A DNA stretch of 64,000 nucleotides from Clostridiales bacterium (GCA_019419955.1 JAHZIB010000005.1:1-64000); one strand, 5' to 3'; positions 27,463 to 38,200 are shown, counted from the stretch's first letter. Numbers and translations are program-made. The notes: generated from the sequence alone by a model not told the origin.

Positions 27463-27693
27463 TTACTTCTCACATTTTCCTTTTGTTAATTTTAGTATGT
27501 CCGTTATTTCGCAATCTAAAACAGTACACAACTTTGCTAAGATTGATAAGTCCATTTTCTGTACATCGTTTCTACAATATCTTAAAATCTGGCTATACTG
27601 CAGTTCTGTATTTCTTACCAAACTAGACCTGCTTATTTTATGCTTTTTCAAATAATCATCTAACACAACTTCTATCTTGCCAAACTCAGTCAT
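27463..27693 (-). CDS. Small XRE-type helix-turn-helix regulator
   Basis: 76 residues, almost entirely an HTH_XRE domain: LKKHKISRSSLVRNTELQYSQILRYCRN as the helix-turn-helix, then LSILAKLCTVLDCEITDIL. Such proteins act as repressors in phages, integrative elements and toxin-antitoxin units. It is divergent from the plus-strand pair beginning at 27859, with TATAGTATATT repeats in the shared promoter region, so it probably controls that pair and itself. Confidence 0.85.
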   Translation of the reverse strand: MTEFGKIEVVLDDYLKKHKISRSSLVRNTELQYSQILRYCRNDVQKMDLSILAKLCTVLDCEITDILKLTKGKCEK

Positions 27694-27767
27694 ATCTTAC
27701 TCATTCCCTCCATAGGTAATTAATTCATACAATATCTTTTTTCATTTTTTCAAGTAATATACCTACA

Positions 27768-27840
27768 TATAGTATATTAGCATATAAACTTACGCCTTGA
27801 CAGTTGTAGTTTTGTATAGTATATTTATGTACAGTATATA
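27768..27840 (+). promoter_or_regulatory. Divergent promoter region with repeated TATAGTATATT sites
   Basis: TTGACA (27797-27802), 17 bases, TATATT (27820-27825) reads toward the plus-strand pair. TATAGTATATT occurs identically at 27768-27778 and 27815-27825, the second covering the -10 box, with a partial copy (ACAGTATATA) at 27831-27840. These are candidate operators for the XRE protein. Confidence 0.55.
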
Positions 27841-27858
27841 TAAAAGGGGTGAGTAGTC

Positions 27859-28185
27859 TTGAAAAAATACAATCTAGATAACAAAACTATATCAAATTTA
27901 ATATATTCCCATAAATTTATTTCTTTAAATAATATTCAACTTAATAATAAAGTTCTTATACAAAAACAAGAAGAAAACTATCTAAATTTAATGATTGCAT
28001 TAGAGAATATTCCTCCCTGTTTTTCATCAACTAAAAAAAACATAAAACAAAAACTTGACACTTATATTAAGTTTATTGATGAGTTAGACTATTATAAAAA
28101 CGAAAAATTTTACTGTACTGGTTTTAACGATGGTTATAATTATCTAATGGAACTATTAAATCAAGAAGGGAATGATAACAAATGA
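27859..28185 (+). CDS. Hypothetical protein, first gene of plus-strand pair
   Basis: 108 residues from TTG at 27859 (AGGGGTGAG 8 bases upstream). Asn/Lys-rich, no membrane segment or signal peptide, predicted mostly helical, ending with YCTGFNDGYNYLMELL. This last motif resembles small clostridial proteins found near recombinases, but I cannot name a family with confidence. Its stop overlaps the start of the next gene (ATGA), so the two are translationally coupled. Confidence 0.6.
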   Translation: MKKYNLDNKTISNLIYSHKFISLNNIQLNNKVLIQKQEENYLNLMIALENIPPCFSSTKKNIKQKLDTYIKFIDELDYYKNEKFYCTGFNDGYNYLMELLNQEGNDNK

Positions 28186-28623
28186 GCAAAATATATAATA
28201 AATATATTGAATTAAAAAGGAATGAACTAGACAATAAGAAAACTCTTTATCTTTTTAGGTACGGCATCTTTTTTATTTTTATTGATGGAGATGCTAAAAT
28301 TGCCTCAGAACATTTAAATCTCAAATTAAGTCAACTAAATGACAAAATTGTCAAATGTCGGTTTCCCAATAAATTCGTTGCCCAAATACTTAAATCTTTT
28401 CAAAAGACTTCCATATAATTTTGAAATTGTAAATTTAGAAGATAATATTTGCCAAACGCCTAACAGCTATACATATTTCCAAAATATAAAGCAAATAACA
28501 GACGGTTTAGCAAAAATAGATATTAATTCTCTTTCAATTAGTCAAGCATATGATGTTCTATACACAACTCAAAATAAATTAAAAATGTTAAATAAAGAGT
28601 TTCCTAATGAAGCAAAAGAATAA
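28182..28623 (+). CDS. MutS domain I-like protein, needs +1 shift at CGG
   Basis: The 5' part (ATG 28182) encodes MSKIYNKYIELK..LYLFRYGIFFIFIDGDAKIASEHL, similar to the mismatch-binding N-terminal domain of MutS that occurs as a stand-alone protein in clostridial mobile elements. At TGT CGG T (28356-28362) the frame breaks; dropping C28359 gives K-C-G-F-P-I-N-S, the conserved continuation, and a 146-residue product ending at 28623. Without a shift, 19 unrelated residues and a stop follow. The same gene has CGG out of phase at 28262 and 28503 with no disturbance. This is the only site on the plus strand, which argues against a strand-specific artefact. Molecular role unknown. Confidence 0.7.
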
Positions 28624-28685
28624 TTTGTATCAGAATATATGTAAATTAGAAAATATTTATTTACATTAGTTTGAGTCTCATATAA

Positions 28686-28719
28686 AAATACCACATGCAA
28701 CTCTATGCATGTGGTATTT
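28686..28719. terminator. Bidirectional terminator between plus-strand pair and walK
   Basis: 14-bp perfect stem (28686-28699 with 28706-28719), 6-base loop, A/T flanks on both sides; lies between convergent genes ending at 28623 and 28726. Confidence 0.75.
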
Positions 28720-28725
28720 ACATAT

Positions 28726-30159
28726 CTATTTTCTTGTTGGAAGACGTATCACAACTTCTGTTCCTTTCCCTACCTTGCTCTTAATATCTATACTTCCCTT
28801 GTTTTGGTCAAGTATTTCTTTTGCAATTGATAGTCCAAGCCCTGTTCCACCTAGCTCTCTACTTCTAGCTTTATCCACCCTATAAAACCTGTCAAATATT
28901 CTAGATAAATCTTCCTCTGGTATTCCTATTCCGTTATCTATTATTTTTATGTAAGCATCATTATATACAAACCCCACATACACTTTTATAGTTCCATTAT
29001 CAGGTGTATATTTAATAGAATTCGATAAAATATTTAACACAACTCTTTCTATACCATCTTTATCTGCCACAACAGGAGGCACACTAGCGGTAACAAAACA
29101 TTCCACGTGATGTTTCTTTTTTTCTATTTGATACTCTAGTTTCTCTTGACATTTTTTTACTAAGTCCCCCAAATCAAAATCCGTTGCCTCTACAACAATT
29201 TTTTTATTATCATATCTCGATAAAGTCAATAAGTCTGTTACAAGTCTAGCCATACGCCTCGCTTCTGATGATATGACGTTTAGAAACTTTACTCTGGTCT
29301 CATCATCATAATCTCCTTCCAAAAGAGTATCTGAATACCCCATAATTGACGTAATTGGTGTTTTTAATTCATGTGATACATCTGCTACAAACTCTTTTCT
29401 CATATTATCAAGTTTAACATGTTCGGTAATATCTTGTATTAATGCAATTACACCAGCTGGTCTATCATTTTCGTCTTGAAATGGTGCAAAAAGAATATTT
29501 ACATATTTCCCTCCTAAATTTTTTCTTTGTTCAGAAGACGTCCAATTTTCTAGGTAAACAATTTTTTCTATATTAATATCTATATTAAGTTTTTTAAATA
29601 TCTTTTCAAATGTATTTTCTCTATCCGATAATCCTAAAAGAGCCTTGGCAGCAGGATTAATATGTATTATTTCTCCACCCATATCAAAAGCAATAATACC
29701 ATCAGTCATGTGTAAAAGTATTGTTTCAATCTGCTTTTTTTGCCTATTTACCTCATTTAGCTTTTGGTTTAGCTCATTTGTCACTATACTAAATGCATTT
29801 TCTAAATCACCTAAGTCACCATCTTTGTTTATTTTATCCCCTATTTGTACATTTTCTCCTGAAGCAATTTTTTCCGCACTTTTTATTAATTTTTTCATAG
29901 GTGAAACCACCGACTTGAGCACAAAATATCCAACCAATATAGAAATTAAAGTATATACAGACATAGACACAATAATTAATATTTTTGTTTGTTTTAATTG
30001 ATTATTTATATTTTCAATTAATTCTATATTTTCTTGTAGATTGCCTATGTTTTCTAGTTGGTTTAACATATATATGTAACTTATTCCTAAGCCAATTATT
30101 AATATTATTCCAAGTATAAAAAATATTATAACTATTTTCAAATTTATATTCTTCTTCAT
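28726..30159 (-). CDS. walK: Sensor histidine kinase, WalK type
   Basis: Two membrane helices (about 7-27 and 52-75) enclose only about 25 extracellular residues, then HAMP, PAS (IIAFDMGGEIIHINPAAKALLG), HisKA with the phospho-acceptor His in FVADVSHELKTPITS, and HATPase_c (NILSNSIKYTPDNG, DNGIGIPEEDL, GGTGLGLSIAKEI). WalK controls wall hydrolases in Bacillota. 477 residues is shorter than Bacillus WalK because the external sensor domain is missing, a form common in clostridia. The ATG at 30159 is chosen; its apparent Shine-Dalgarno (30203-30210) lies beyond a 14-bp hairpin. Confidence 0.88.
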   Translation of the reverse strand: MKKNINLKIVIIFFILGIILIIGLGISYIYMLNQLENIGNLQENIELIENINNQLKQTKILIIVSMSVYTLISILVGYFVLKSVVSPMKKLIKSAEKIASGENVQIGDKINKDGDLGDLENAFSIVTNELNQKLNEVNRQKKQIETILLHMTDGIIAFDMGGEIIHINPAAKALLGLSDRENTFEKIFKKLNIDINIEKIVYLENWTSSEQRKNLGGKYVNILFAPFQDENDRPAGVIALIQDITEHVKLDNMRKEFVADVSHELKTPITSIMGYSDTLLEGDYDDETRVKFLNVISSEARRMARLVTDLLTLSRYDNKKIVVEATDFDLGDLVKKCQEKLEYQIEKKKHHVECFVTASVPPVVADKDGIERVVLNILSNSIKYTPDNGTIKVYVGFVYNDAYIKIIDNGIGIPEEDLSRIFDRFYRVDKARSRELGGTGLGLSIAKEILDQNKGSIDIKSKVGKGTEVVIRLPTRK

Positions 30160-30168
30160 ATCTATTTT

Positions 30169-30199
30169 AATGGTTAGCAATTATTAATTGCTAACCATT
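30169..30199 (-). promoter_or_regulatory. Hairpin between Shine-Dalgarno and walK start
   Basis: 30169-30182 and 30186-30199 form a 14-bp stem with a 3-base loop that contains the walR stop codon. AAAAGGAG (30203-30210) is within the end of walR; with the hairpin folded the SD-to-ATG distance drops from 43 to about 12 bases. It may couple walK translation to walR. Confidence 0.5.
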
Positions 30200-30961
30200 T
30201 TTCTCCTTTTCTTTAGATGATAAGTAATATCCTACTCCTCTTTTAGTAATTAATAATTTAGGACTAGATGTATCCACTTCTATTTTCTCTCTTATTCTTC
30301 TTATTGTAACATCTACTGTTCTTATATCTCCATAATATTCATATCCCCAAACCTTTTCAAGAAGAGCTTCCCTTGTTACTACTTGACCAGGCTGATTTGC
30401 TAAATATCTTAATACTTCAAATTCTCTTAATGTTAAATCTATAGGCTTATTTCTAACCTTAACCTCAAACTTATCCAAATTAATAAATATCTCACCTATT
30501 TCGATTGTCTTATCCTTCTCTTCCTTCCTAGGTAGAGATTCATCAAACTTTTGTATACTATTGACACTATTTATTTCGGCTTTCCTCAAATTAGCTTTAA
30601 CTCTAGCTACAAGCTCTCTTACGCTAAAAGGTTTTGTTATATAGTCATCTGCGCCTAATTCTAACCCCAGTATTTTATCTATTTCCTCAGTTCTTGCAGA
30701 AATCATGATTATAGGTATATTTAAAGAATTTCTTATTTTTTTGCATACTGTCAATCCATCTACTTTTGGAAGCATTAAATCTAATAATACTAAATCAGGC
30801 TTTTGCTCAAATGCAATCTCAATTGCAGTTTTTCCATCATTTGCTTCTATTGTTTCATAGCCTTCCTTCTTTAGATTATAATCCAAAATATCTATAATAG
30901 GCTTTTCATCATCTACTATTAATATTCTTTTTTTTGCTTCTTCATTTTTTTTATCTTCCAC
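30191..30961 (-). CDS. walR: Response regulator, WalR (OmpR/PhoB family)
   Basis: Receiver domain with acidic pair DDEK, phospho-acceptor Asp in LVLLDLMLP and the Lys of YITKPFS, followed by a winged-helix DNA-binding domain with GDIRTVDVTIRRIREKIE and RGVGYYL. The recognition region is close to that of WalR/YycF. 256 residues, slightly long because of a linker (about 130-155). Cotranscribed with walK, 31 bases before it. TTGTTT-17-TATAAA promoter upstream. The usual walHIJ partners are not adjacent. Confidence 0.92.
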   Translation of the reverse strand: MEDKKNEEAKKRILIVDDEKPIIDILDYNLKKEGYETIEANDGKTAIEIAFEQKPDLVLLDLMLPKVDGLTVCKKIRNSLNIPIIMISARTEEIDKILGLELGADDYITKPFSVRELVARVKANLRKAEINSVNSIQKFDESLPRKEEKDKTIEIGEIFINLDKFEVKVRNKPIDLTLREFEVLRYLANQPGQVVTREALLEKVWGYEYYGDIRTVDVTIRRIREKIEVDTSSPKLLITKRGVGYYLSSKEKEKNG

Positions 30962-30996
30962 AAAAAATTCACCTTTCCTATTTTCTTTTGCTTATA

Positions 30997-31025
30997 TTTA
31001 TATCACAAAATGGTCAAATAAACAA
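30997..31025 (-). promoter_or_regulatory. walRK promoter
   Basis: TTGTTT (31020-31025), 17 bases, TATAAA (30997-31002) on the minus strand, about 30 bases upstream of the walR start. Confidence 0.45.
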
Positions 31026-31042
31026 GTGATATAAGCATTTTT

Positions 31043-32014
31043 TTATATTTCTTTTTCTTCATGTTCTTTTTCCATTGTTTTATCCTTTGCCATATAATTC
31101 ATTAAGCTAATATTTCCCTTTTCATCTTTTAAAAGCGTTTTTGTAGCAAGCTCTGATATATTGCCATAGAGCTTTTTCATTTCTAATATGGCCTTATATT
31201 TTGAAATATCATCCCTTTTTAATTCTTCTTCTAGTCCTGAATAATTATTAAGCTGAAAAATCAAATCCGTAATCTCTTCTGGAAGATTGTTTTCCTTGCC
31301 AAGTCCTAAAATAATTCCATTGTTATTATTATATGTAGTTTCCTTTCCATCTTTATCTACCCTTATTGATACATAATCTCCTATATCTGAAGAAGATCCA
31401 TGATCTATAGAAACATCCTTAATGCTAACTCCATCTAATCTAGCCATCTTTTCTTGAATTACTATCGAGTTTAGTTCTTCTATATCATGCAATTTATCAA
31501 TAATCTCATTATCTGTTATTGTTATTTGTCCTTTGTCAGCATTACTAAATCTCTGAAAGAAATCATCATATTCTTTCATTTTTTCTATGGTCTCTCTACT
31601 CATTCCAAGAGATTGCCAATTATACCCCATTTGCTGAAGCTCAGTTACTGTAGTCTGTGGTTCTTCTTTTTGCGCACTAGCATATGTAAATCCACCTATA
31701 CCTATTCCAGCAGCTACTAACAATGTAGCAATTTTTAATTTTGTCCTAAAAGCTTGCTTTCTTGCTTTTTCTCTTGCCCTATATGCTGTACCATTTGCAG
31801 TTTTATATTTTTTTGCTTGTACTGGCCTAGTATTCATGCTCCTACCAGCTTTATACCCTAGTCTATAGTTTTCATTATTTATTTTATAGGGATTTCTTCC
31901 TGATGCGCCTCTACTCACATAACTTCTATTTTCTATCACTCTTCTGTCGTTACTTGCCATTCTTCTTCTAAACTCTTGTGCATCATTTCTGTTACCATAT
32001 TTCTCATCTCTCAT
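31043..32014 (-). CDS. Membrane-anchored protein of unknown function
   Basis: 323 residues. A basic, Arg/Asn-rich, low-complexity cytoplasmic region (1-90) precedes one membrane helix (about 93-112, LKIATLLVAAGIGIGGF); the remaining ~210 residues are extracytoplasmic, acidic, and mixed helix/strand. No known motif is recognised. AAGGAG 10 bases upstream supports the ATG at 32014. It precedes walR by about 80 bases but the promoter at 30997-31025 separates them. Product could be an envelope protein controlled or sensed by WalRK; this is only a guess from position. Confidence 0.6.
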   Translation of the reverse strand: MRDEKYGNRNDAQEFRRRMASNDRRVIENRSYVSRGASGRNPYKINNENYRLGYKAGRSMNTRPVQAKKYKTANGTAYRAREKARKQAFRTKLKIATLLVAAGIGIGGFTYASAQKEEPQTTVTELQQMGYNWQSLGMSRETIEKMKEYDDFFQRFSNADKGQITITDNEIIDKLHDIEELNSIVIQEKMARLDGVSIKDVSIDHGSSSDIGDYVSIRVDKDGKETTYNNNNGIILGLGKENNLPEEITDLIFQLNNYSGLEEELKRDDISKYKAILEMKKLYGNISELATKTLLKDEKGNISLMNYMAKDKTMEKEHEEKEI

Positions 32015-32161
32015 AATGTAACATCTCCTTCTAAAATTTGATTGTTTATCTCTTAGTTCTCCTTTTGCTCCTATTATATATTATTTTTTATTTTTGTCAA
32101 GATATTTCATTTTGAATACATGACCCTTTCAAAGCTATATTATATACTGCCAAGTCTTTCT

Positions 32162-32225
32162 TTGACAATAGAAACAATAATGTAGGAAACTCAACATTCT
32201 ATTGTCAATTTCCTACATTATTGTT
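32162..32225. other. Interlocked inverted repeats (pseudoknot topology)
   Basis: Two perfect inverted repeats are interleaved: 32162-32171 pairs with 32199-32208 (10 bp), and 32173-32189 pairs with 32209-32225 (17 bp). The order left1-left2-right1-right2 allows either an H-type pseudoknot or two mutually exclusive hairpins. It is 49 bases downstream of the glucan synthase stop and 148 bases upstream of the gene at 32014. Confidence 0.7.
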
Positions 32226-32273
32226 CAGTAAACTTTATATTTATTTGAGTAATTGGGCTCTCATAAAATTTTT

Positions 32274-35200
32274 CTAAATTACAATCTCCACGTTATTTAC
32301 TTTTCCGTCATTCTGTAAAGGAATTTCCTCTCCATCTATTTTCTCTCCATTCAAAAACATTTCTCTTTTTTCTTTTGACTTTTTATTAATAACCTTAATA
32401 TTATACACACTATCTCCATATTTGTACCTTATGCTATATTCATCCCAACTATCTGGAATACATGGTTTCATCTTTAAAACATTTCCTTCTATATTTAGTC
32501 CCAATATATATTTAATTCCTGCTTCATACATCCAACTGCTAGAGCCTGTATACCAAGTCCATCCACCTCTTCCTTCGAGCTCGCCGCCATATATATCAGC
32601 TGCCATAACATATGGTTCTACCTTGTACTTTTTAGCAGCTTCTTTGGTTCTTGAGTGTTCAATTGGATTTATCATTCTAAAATATTCTACCGCTTGATTT
32701 CCAAACCCCAATAATGCCTCTGCTATTATAGTCCATATTGCTCCATGTGTATATTGTCCTCCATTTTCTCTTGTACCTGGAATATATGCTTTAATATAAC
32801 CAGGTTCCAACTTTCCTTTATCAAATGGAGGGTCCAAAAGTTTTATTATTCCTGCTTCTTTAGATACTAAATGTTTTTCTAAACTTTCCATAGATATATA
32901 TTTTTTATCATTATCTCCTGCTCCTGAAATTGTTGCCCAGCTTTGTGCAATACTATCAATTTTACATTCATCATTCTTTATACTTCCGAAGTACATTTCC
33001 ATCATCCATAAACGCTCTTCTATACCATCTTCCATCCCATCCATTTGTATTTAATGCACGTTTTAATTTTTCTGTAATATTATTGTAAATGTTTATTTTT
33101 TCACTAATTTTTTCTATTTTCAACTCCAAACTTTCACTATTGTTTCCTGTTTCTAATTTAACTTTTCCCATCAATACTTCTTTTATTTTTTCTAAGATTA
33201 ATATAAAGCCCTTCAAAACTGTATATTGAAAAAAGCCAAGCCATACACTCTCTCCTCTACCTTTATTACCAACTGTACTAAATCCATCATTCCAATCACC
33301 TGAGCCTATTTTAGGCAAGCCATTTTCTCCAAAGTTTAAAGATTTATCAATTGCCCTTATACAATGTTCTAATATACTTTCTTTTTTCTCAGAAGGAAGA
33401 TATAATTCATAACGCTCATCAACATTTTCCTCTAGTGGTGCACCTTTTACATAATGTGTTTCTTCGTATAGAATATCATATTTTCCAGTATATTTTATAT
33501 ATTCTATTACCATATATGGTAACCACAATAAATCATCCGAAAACCTTGTTCTAATTCCTCTTGCTGTTTCTTCATGCCACCAATGCTCCACATCTCCCTC
33601 AACAAATTGATGCTCACTATGCTTTAATATTTGATTTCTTAAAAATTCTTGAGAAATATACTTTAATCCAATACAATCCTGCAATTGGTCTCTAAAGCCA
33701 AATGCTCCACCAGACTGATAATATCCGCTTCTAGCATAAAGTCTTGAGCACAAAGTTTGATAAAGTAGCCAACCGTTTAACATAATATTCATTGACTCCA
33801 AAGGTGTACTTACTTTGATGGTTCCAAGCAAATCTCTCCAATATCTTTTTGTGTTTTCATACTCATTTATTGCATTATTTACATTAGTATATTTATATGC
33901 TGTATCTTGTATATCAAGCTGTTCATCTCCAGCCCCCAAAGTAATTACCACATCTTTGCTCTCAAAAGAATCAAGCTCTATTTTCATTTCAATTGCAACC
34001 ATCTCGTTTTTACCTAAGCTATTTTCTCTATCTAATTCTAATTTTCTAAGACCTTCAGGATTTTTAATAGTCCCTTTTCCTATAAAAAAGTCTTTGTTGC
34101 CTGTATATGATGTAATTTTCTCACTACAAGTTATATATGCAATTATCCTGTTTTTTATATTCTGAGTTTGACTCTGCAACGTAATTAAATTCATATTTTC
34201 ATTAAATTTAAGGTCAATATATCCATTTGTTTTTATTTCATCTTCACCAAGCACAGGTTTAATGCAATATAAAATTTTAATTTTTTTCTTTTTTGCCATT
34301 TTATTTTCCAAATGCAAAATTTGTACTTTTGCGCCATCCTCTTTTGGCACAAAAACCTCTAATGTCTGGAATATTCCATCACTTATATGCAAATACTTAC
34401 TATACCCAAAACCATATATCACATAATAGTCGCTATTATCTGGAGCCGGATTAATTGTTGGAGACCAAACTCGTTTGGTTTCCATATTTTCTAAATATAT
34501 TAGCTCTGATGGCACATCTGTCACTTGACTATTATTCCAAGCTGTTATTCTGTTCAGCCTACTGTTTTTATACCAAGTATATCCTCCCATTCCTTCTGTA
34601 ACAACAGTACCAAACCTTTCATTTGCCATAATATTAGACCAAACTGTTGGCAATCTTTCTCCTCTATTTGTTCTTATTATATATTCTGTGCCATCTTCTG
34701 AAAAGCCACCATACTCATTATAATATTTCAGTTTATCCTGCTCCAAATCCTTTTTTTCAACTTGTTCTTCAATTAATTGTTGAGTTAATACTTCATTGCC
34801 TATTTCCTTAATTTTTTCTATATATTCTTCCTCAAAATCTTTAAGTTGCCTAGCTATGCTACCTAAATGTGCATTTATTAGCAAATTAGCTCTATACTCC
34901 ACAATCCTTTTTGAGTTCTTTTCTAAATTATTTAATACAAATATCCCACCATTTACGTTTTGCATATATCCTAAGTTTCTATCCAGTATTGCATTTTGTA
35001 TTTCATCATATAAATAATTATCATAGGTCTTTTTTTCTTCATTTAATATTACCAAGTCTATATTAATATTTTTTACTCTAAAAAACTCATAAGCTTTCAG
35101 ACTATCTTTTACAACAGTAATATCACTTACATCTTTAATCTTAATCAAAAGAATTGGTAGGTCTCCTGAAATCCCATATTTCCATAGCTCACTTTGTGGT

Positions 35201-38200
35201 GCTTCTTCCGGTACTTTTCCTTTATACATTAATAATTTTAACGGATTTTGTAGTATTAAGTATCCAAGCATTTTTTGGTACTCCTCTATTTCTTTTGCCT
35301 TAACTCCTAAATACATGGCTTCTGCTTCTACTTTTGCTTTTGCTAAATTCATACTTCTTACAATTTTTTCACTATTCATATTTTCACTAACAAACTTTAT
35401 TGCTTCATCCCTCTGCTCTGAAACAGAAATTATTAAGTCTAATACAGCTTTTTGACCAGGCATAATTTTAATAGTCCTTCTCATTGCCACCACTGTATCC
35501 AAGGATTGACTCTGCTTTTTTCCTAACGGCATTGAATTTTCTACAGTTATTGGAAGTTCCACATTTTGCCTACCAACAAATCTCTCCTTGTCTAGCTCAT
35601 ATTCCAATTCTCCCATTGTCTCACTTTCTGTGTATAAACTTACTGCCATATACATGTCTTTTTTACTTGCCTCTCTTGCCTTTCTTTTAACAATAACTGT
35701 GTTTTGTTCTTCTAAATATTCAGTTGACAAAAATAAATTATTAAACGCCTTATGAGAATAGTCTTGTTCAAATGAGCAAAGTATCGGTTCTATATAACTA
35801 TTTACCTCTATTATTTCCTCTGAATTACCCAAGTTTTTAAGCTCAACTCTTCTGATTTCCACAGGATTATCTGGTGTAACAAAAACTTTTGTAGTAGTCT
35901 CGATTCCTCCATCTTGTCTCACAAACTTACTCATATCAGGTGTAAAATATACTCCATATTTATCTGCTGATGCCATATAATTCATCTGTCCTGAAGCCCA
36001 AATTCTTTTTGTTTTAATATTTTTAAAGAAAAAGAATACACCCTGCTGTTCATCATCTGTTTTCTTAAACCTATTTACAACAATATCCCTATACTTGCTA
36101 TATCCATTTCCCCTTTGGTCAATCATAATAGAATAATCTTCATTTGCAATAACATTAATACTATTTATTTTATCATATGGCTTTCCAAACTCTCTTAGAG
36201 AATAAGTCTCATAATCTACATTTTTTATTTTTTCTACCTTCTCTTTTTGTTCTTTTGTAATTATTACATTTTCAGGCATTCTTTCTTCTAAAAGTATTTC
36301 CACTGCTTGCATCTCTGGATTTTGCATAAATCTTTTTTGTAATACATTATTGTTGAATAAATTGTTTAGTGAAAGTAAAATGAGCCCTTGATGATGTGCC
36401 ATATATGTTTTTACTACAGCACTTCTTTCATTTTTTCTTAACCTATTTAAAGTATAATCTATAGATTCATAAAAACCGTACTGAGCATACATTCCCTCTT
36501 TTTCTAGTCTTTTTATATTTTGTATAGTATCACGTGGTGCATCATTAATTGCAAGAAATGTACCATATGCAGATACCACCATTTCGTCAGCCAAACCTCT
36601 TTTTAATCCAAGCCATGGAATTCCAAACGCCTTATATTGATAATTATTATTCAAATCTCTTAAATTAAATGCTGCTTCAGAAATTCCCCATGGGATATTT
36701 AACTTCCTAGCATATTTTATTTGTGACATTATTGCAAATAAGCTAGACTCACTTATTATTCCACCAGGATATTTTGGGATATTTATATTTGGCATCAGAT
36801 ATTCAAATGCAGTTCCAGACCATGATATAAGTCCCTTATATTTATCTAAAATTGTTAAAGTTCTGCTCAGATTGTGCCAATGTTTTGCTGGAACATCCTT
36901 TTTTGCTATAGCAACCAAACTTGCTTGTCTTGCTTCTGAAGCAAGTAAATCATAATACGACGGTGTTAAACTATTATCCTCCACATTAAAACCTATATAA
37001 AAAATTCTATTTTCTTTGCTATATAGATGTGAAAAATCAGTATCTGTAATCAATGTTTCTATAGTTTTAATCATAGAGTCTACTTTCTGTAACATTATTT
37101 CTTTATCATAAAATGTAAGTTCTTCTTTCATCTTGCTCTGTTGCAACACATTATCTCCATTTGAATATAATTTTATTTTATCAGTATTCAATTCCTTTTT
37201 TACATCTTCTAAAAACTGTTTTAATGTATATAAATACCCTACAAAATTCCCACTATCAACTGTCGATACATATTTCGGTACTAAAGGTTCTAATGTTTGA
37301 ATATCATACCAATTATATAAATGGCCATTCCATTTTTGCATTCGTGAAATCGTATCAATCATTTTTGATAAAAGGTCAACACAATATTTTAGGCTTTCAA
37401 ATCCCATATCATAGCTAGATACCACAGCTAAAAGTGCCAAACCTATATTTGTTGACGAGGTCCTATATACAACCTTATTTTTTCTATCTTCCTGATAATT
37501 GTCCGGAGGTAAATAATTCACATCTTCTGTTAAATTGCTCTTAAAGAATTCCCAAGTTCTTTCTCCTATTTCTTTTAAATATCTCTGTTCCTCTTGATTC
37601 AAATACTGTATTGCAGGTTTTACATCTTTTTTGTCCCCCATGTATTTCATTACTCCTGGAGTAATAACCCATAATATTCCAAGTATCACTCCCCAAATAT
37701 TTTTGTAAAATAGAATCATTAAAAGTGCTCCTGAAAATACATTGATCCACATACTTCTATAATATGAAACTAAATCTGATTTTGTATTTTTCTCAGCTTC
37801 CTCTGCTGTTATCCATTCAAGCAAATGTTTTTTGCTCTTGCACATTCTATAAATAGTTTTGCAAATACTATTTAACATTGTAAAAGCCTTGTCGGGCAAT
37901 ATACCTATTTCTAAAACTGCTCTTGCCAAACTTGCCTTAACACCTGATATTGATTTGTAAAATGTTCTTTGAGACTTCTCACCATCTCTCCTATATATTA
38001 TTTTGTTAACAATTTCCATAACTGATGGAATAGTAAGGGCAAATATAGCCACCAATACAAATGGCCAAATTTTTACATCATGTACTAAATTTATTGTGCT
38101 TAAAAATATTAAAAGAATAAAAGTTACAGGTGCAAAAGTACTTTTTACTAAATTATTTAGTATTTTATATTTCGACAATAAGTTCAAAGGATTGACCCTG

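Noticed and set aside
12328..32988. Treating the five split genes as ordinary pseudogenes
   Set aside because: Each has one break only, always at in-frame CGG, with both halves fully conserved; dnaB is essential. Random decay would not produce this pattern.
37541..37750. Short minus-strand frame within the glucan synthase
   Set aside because: Shadow of the large gene in another frame; no SD or family match.
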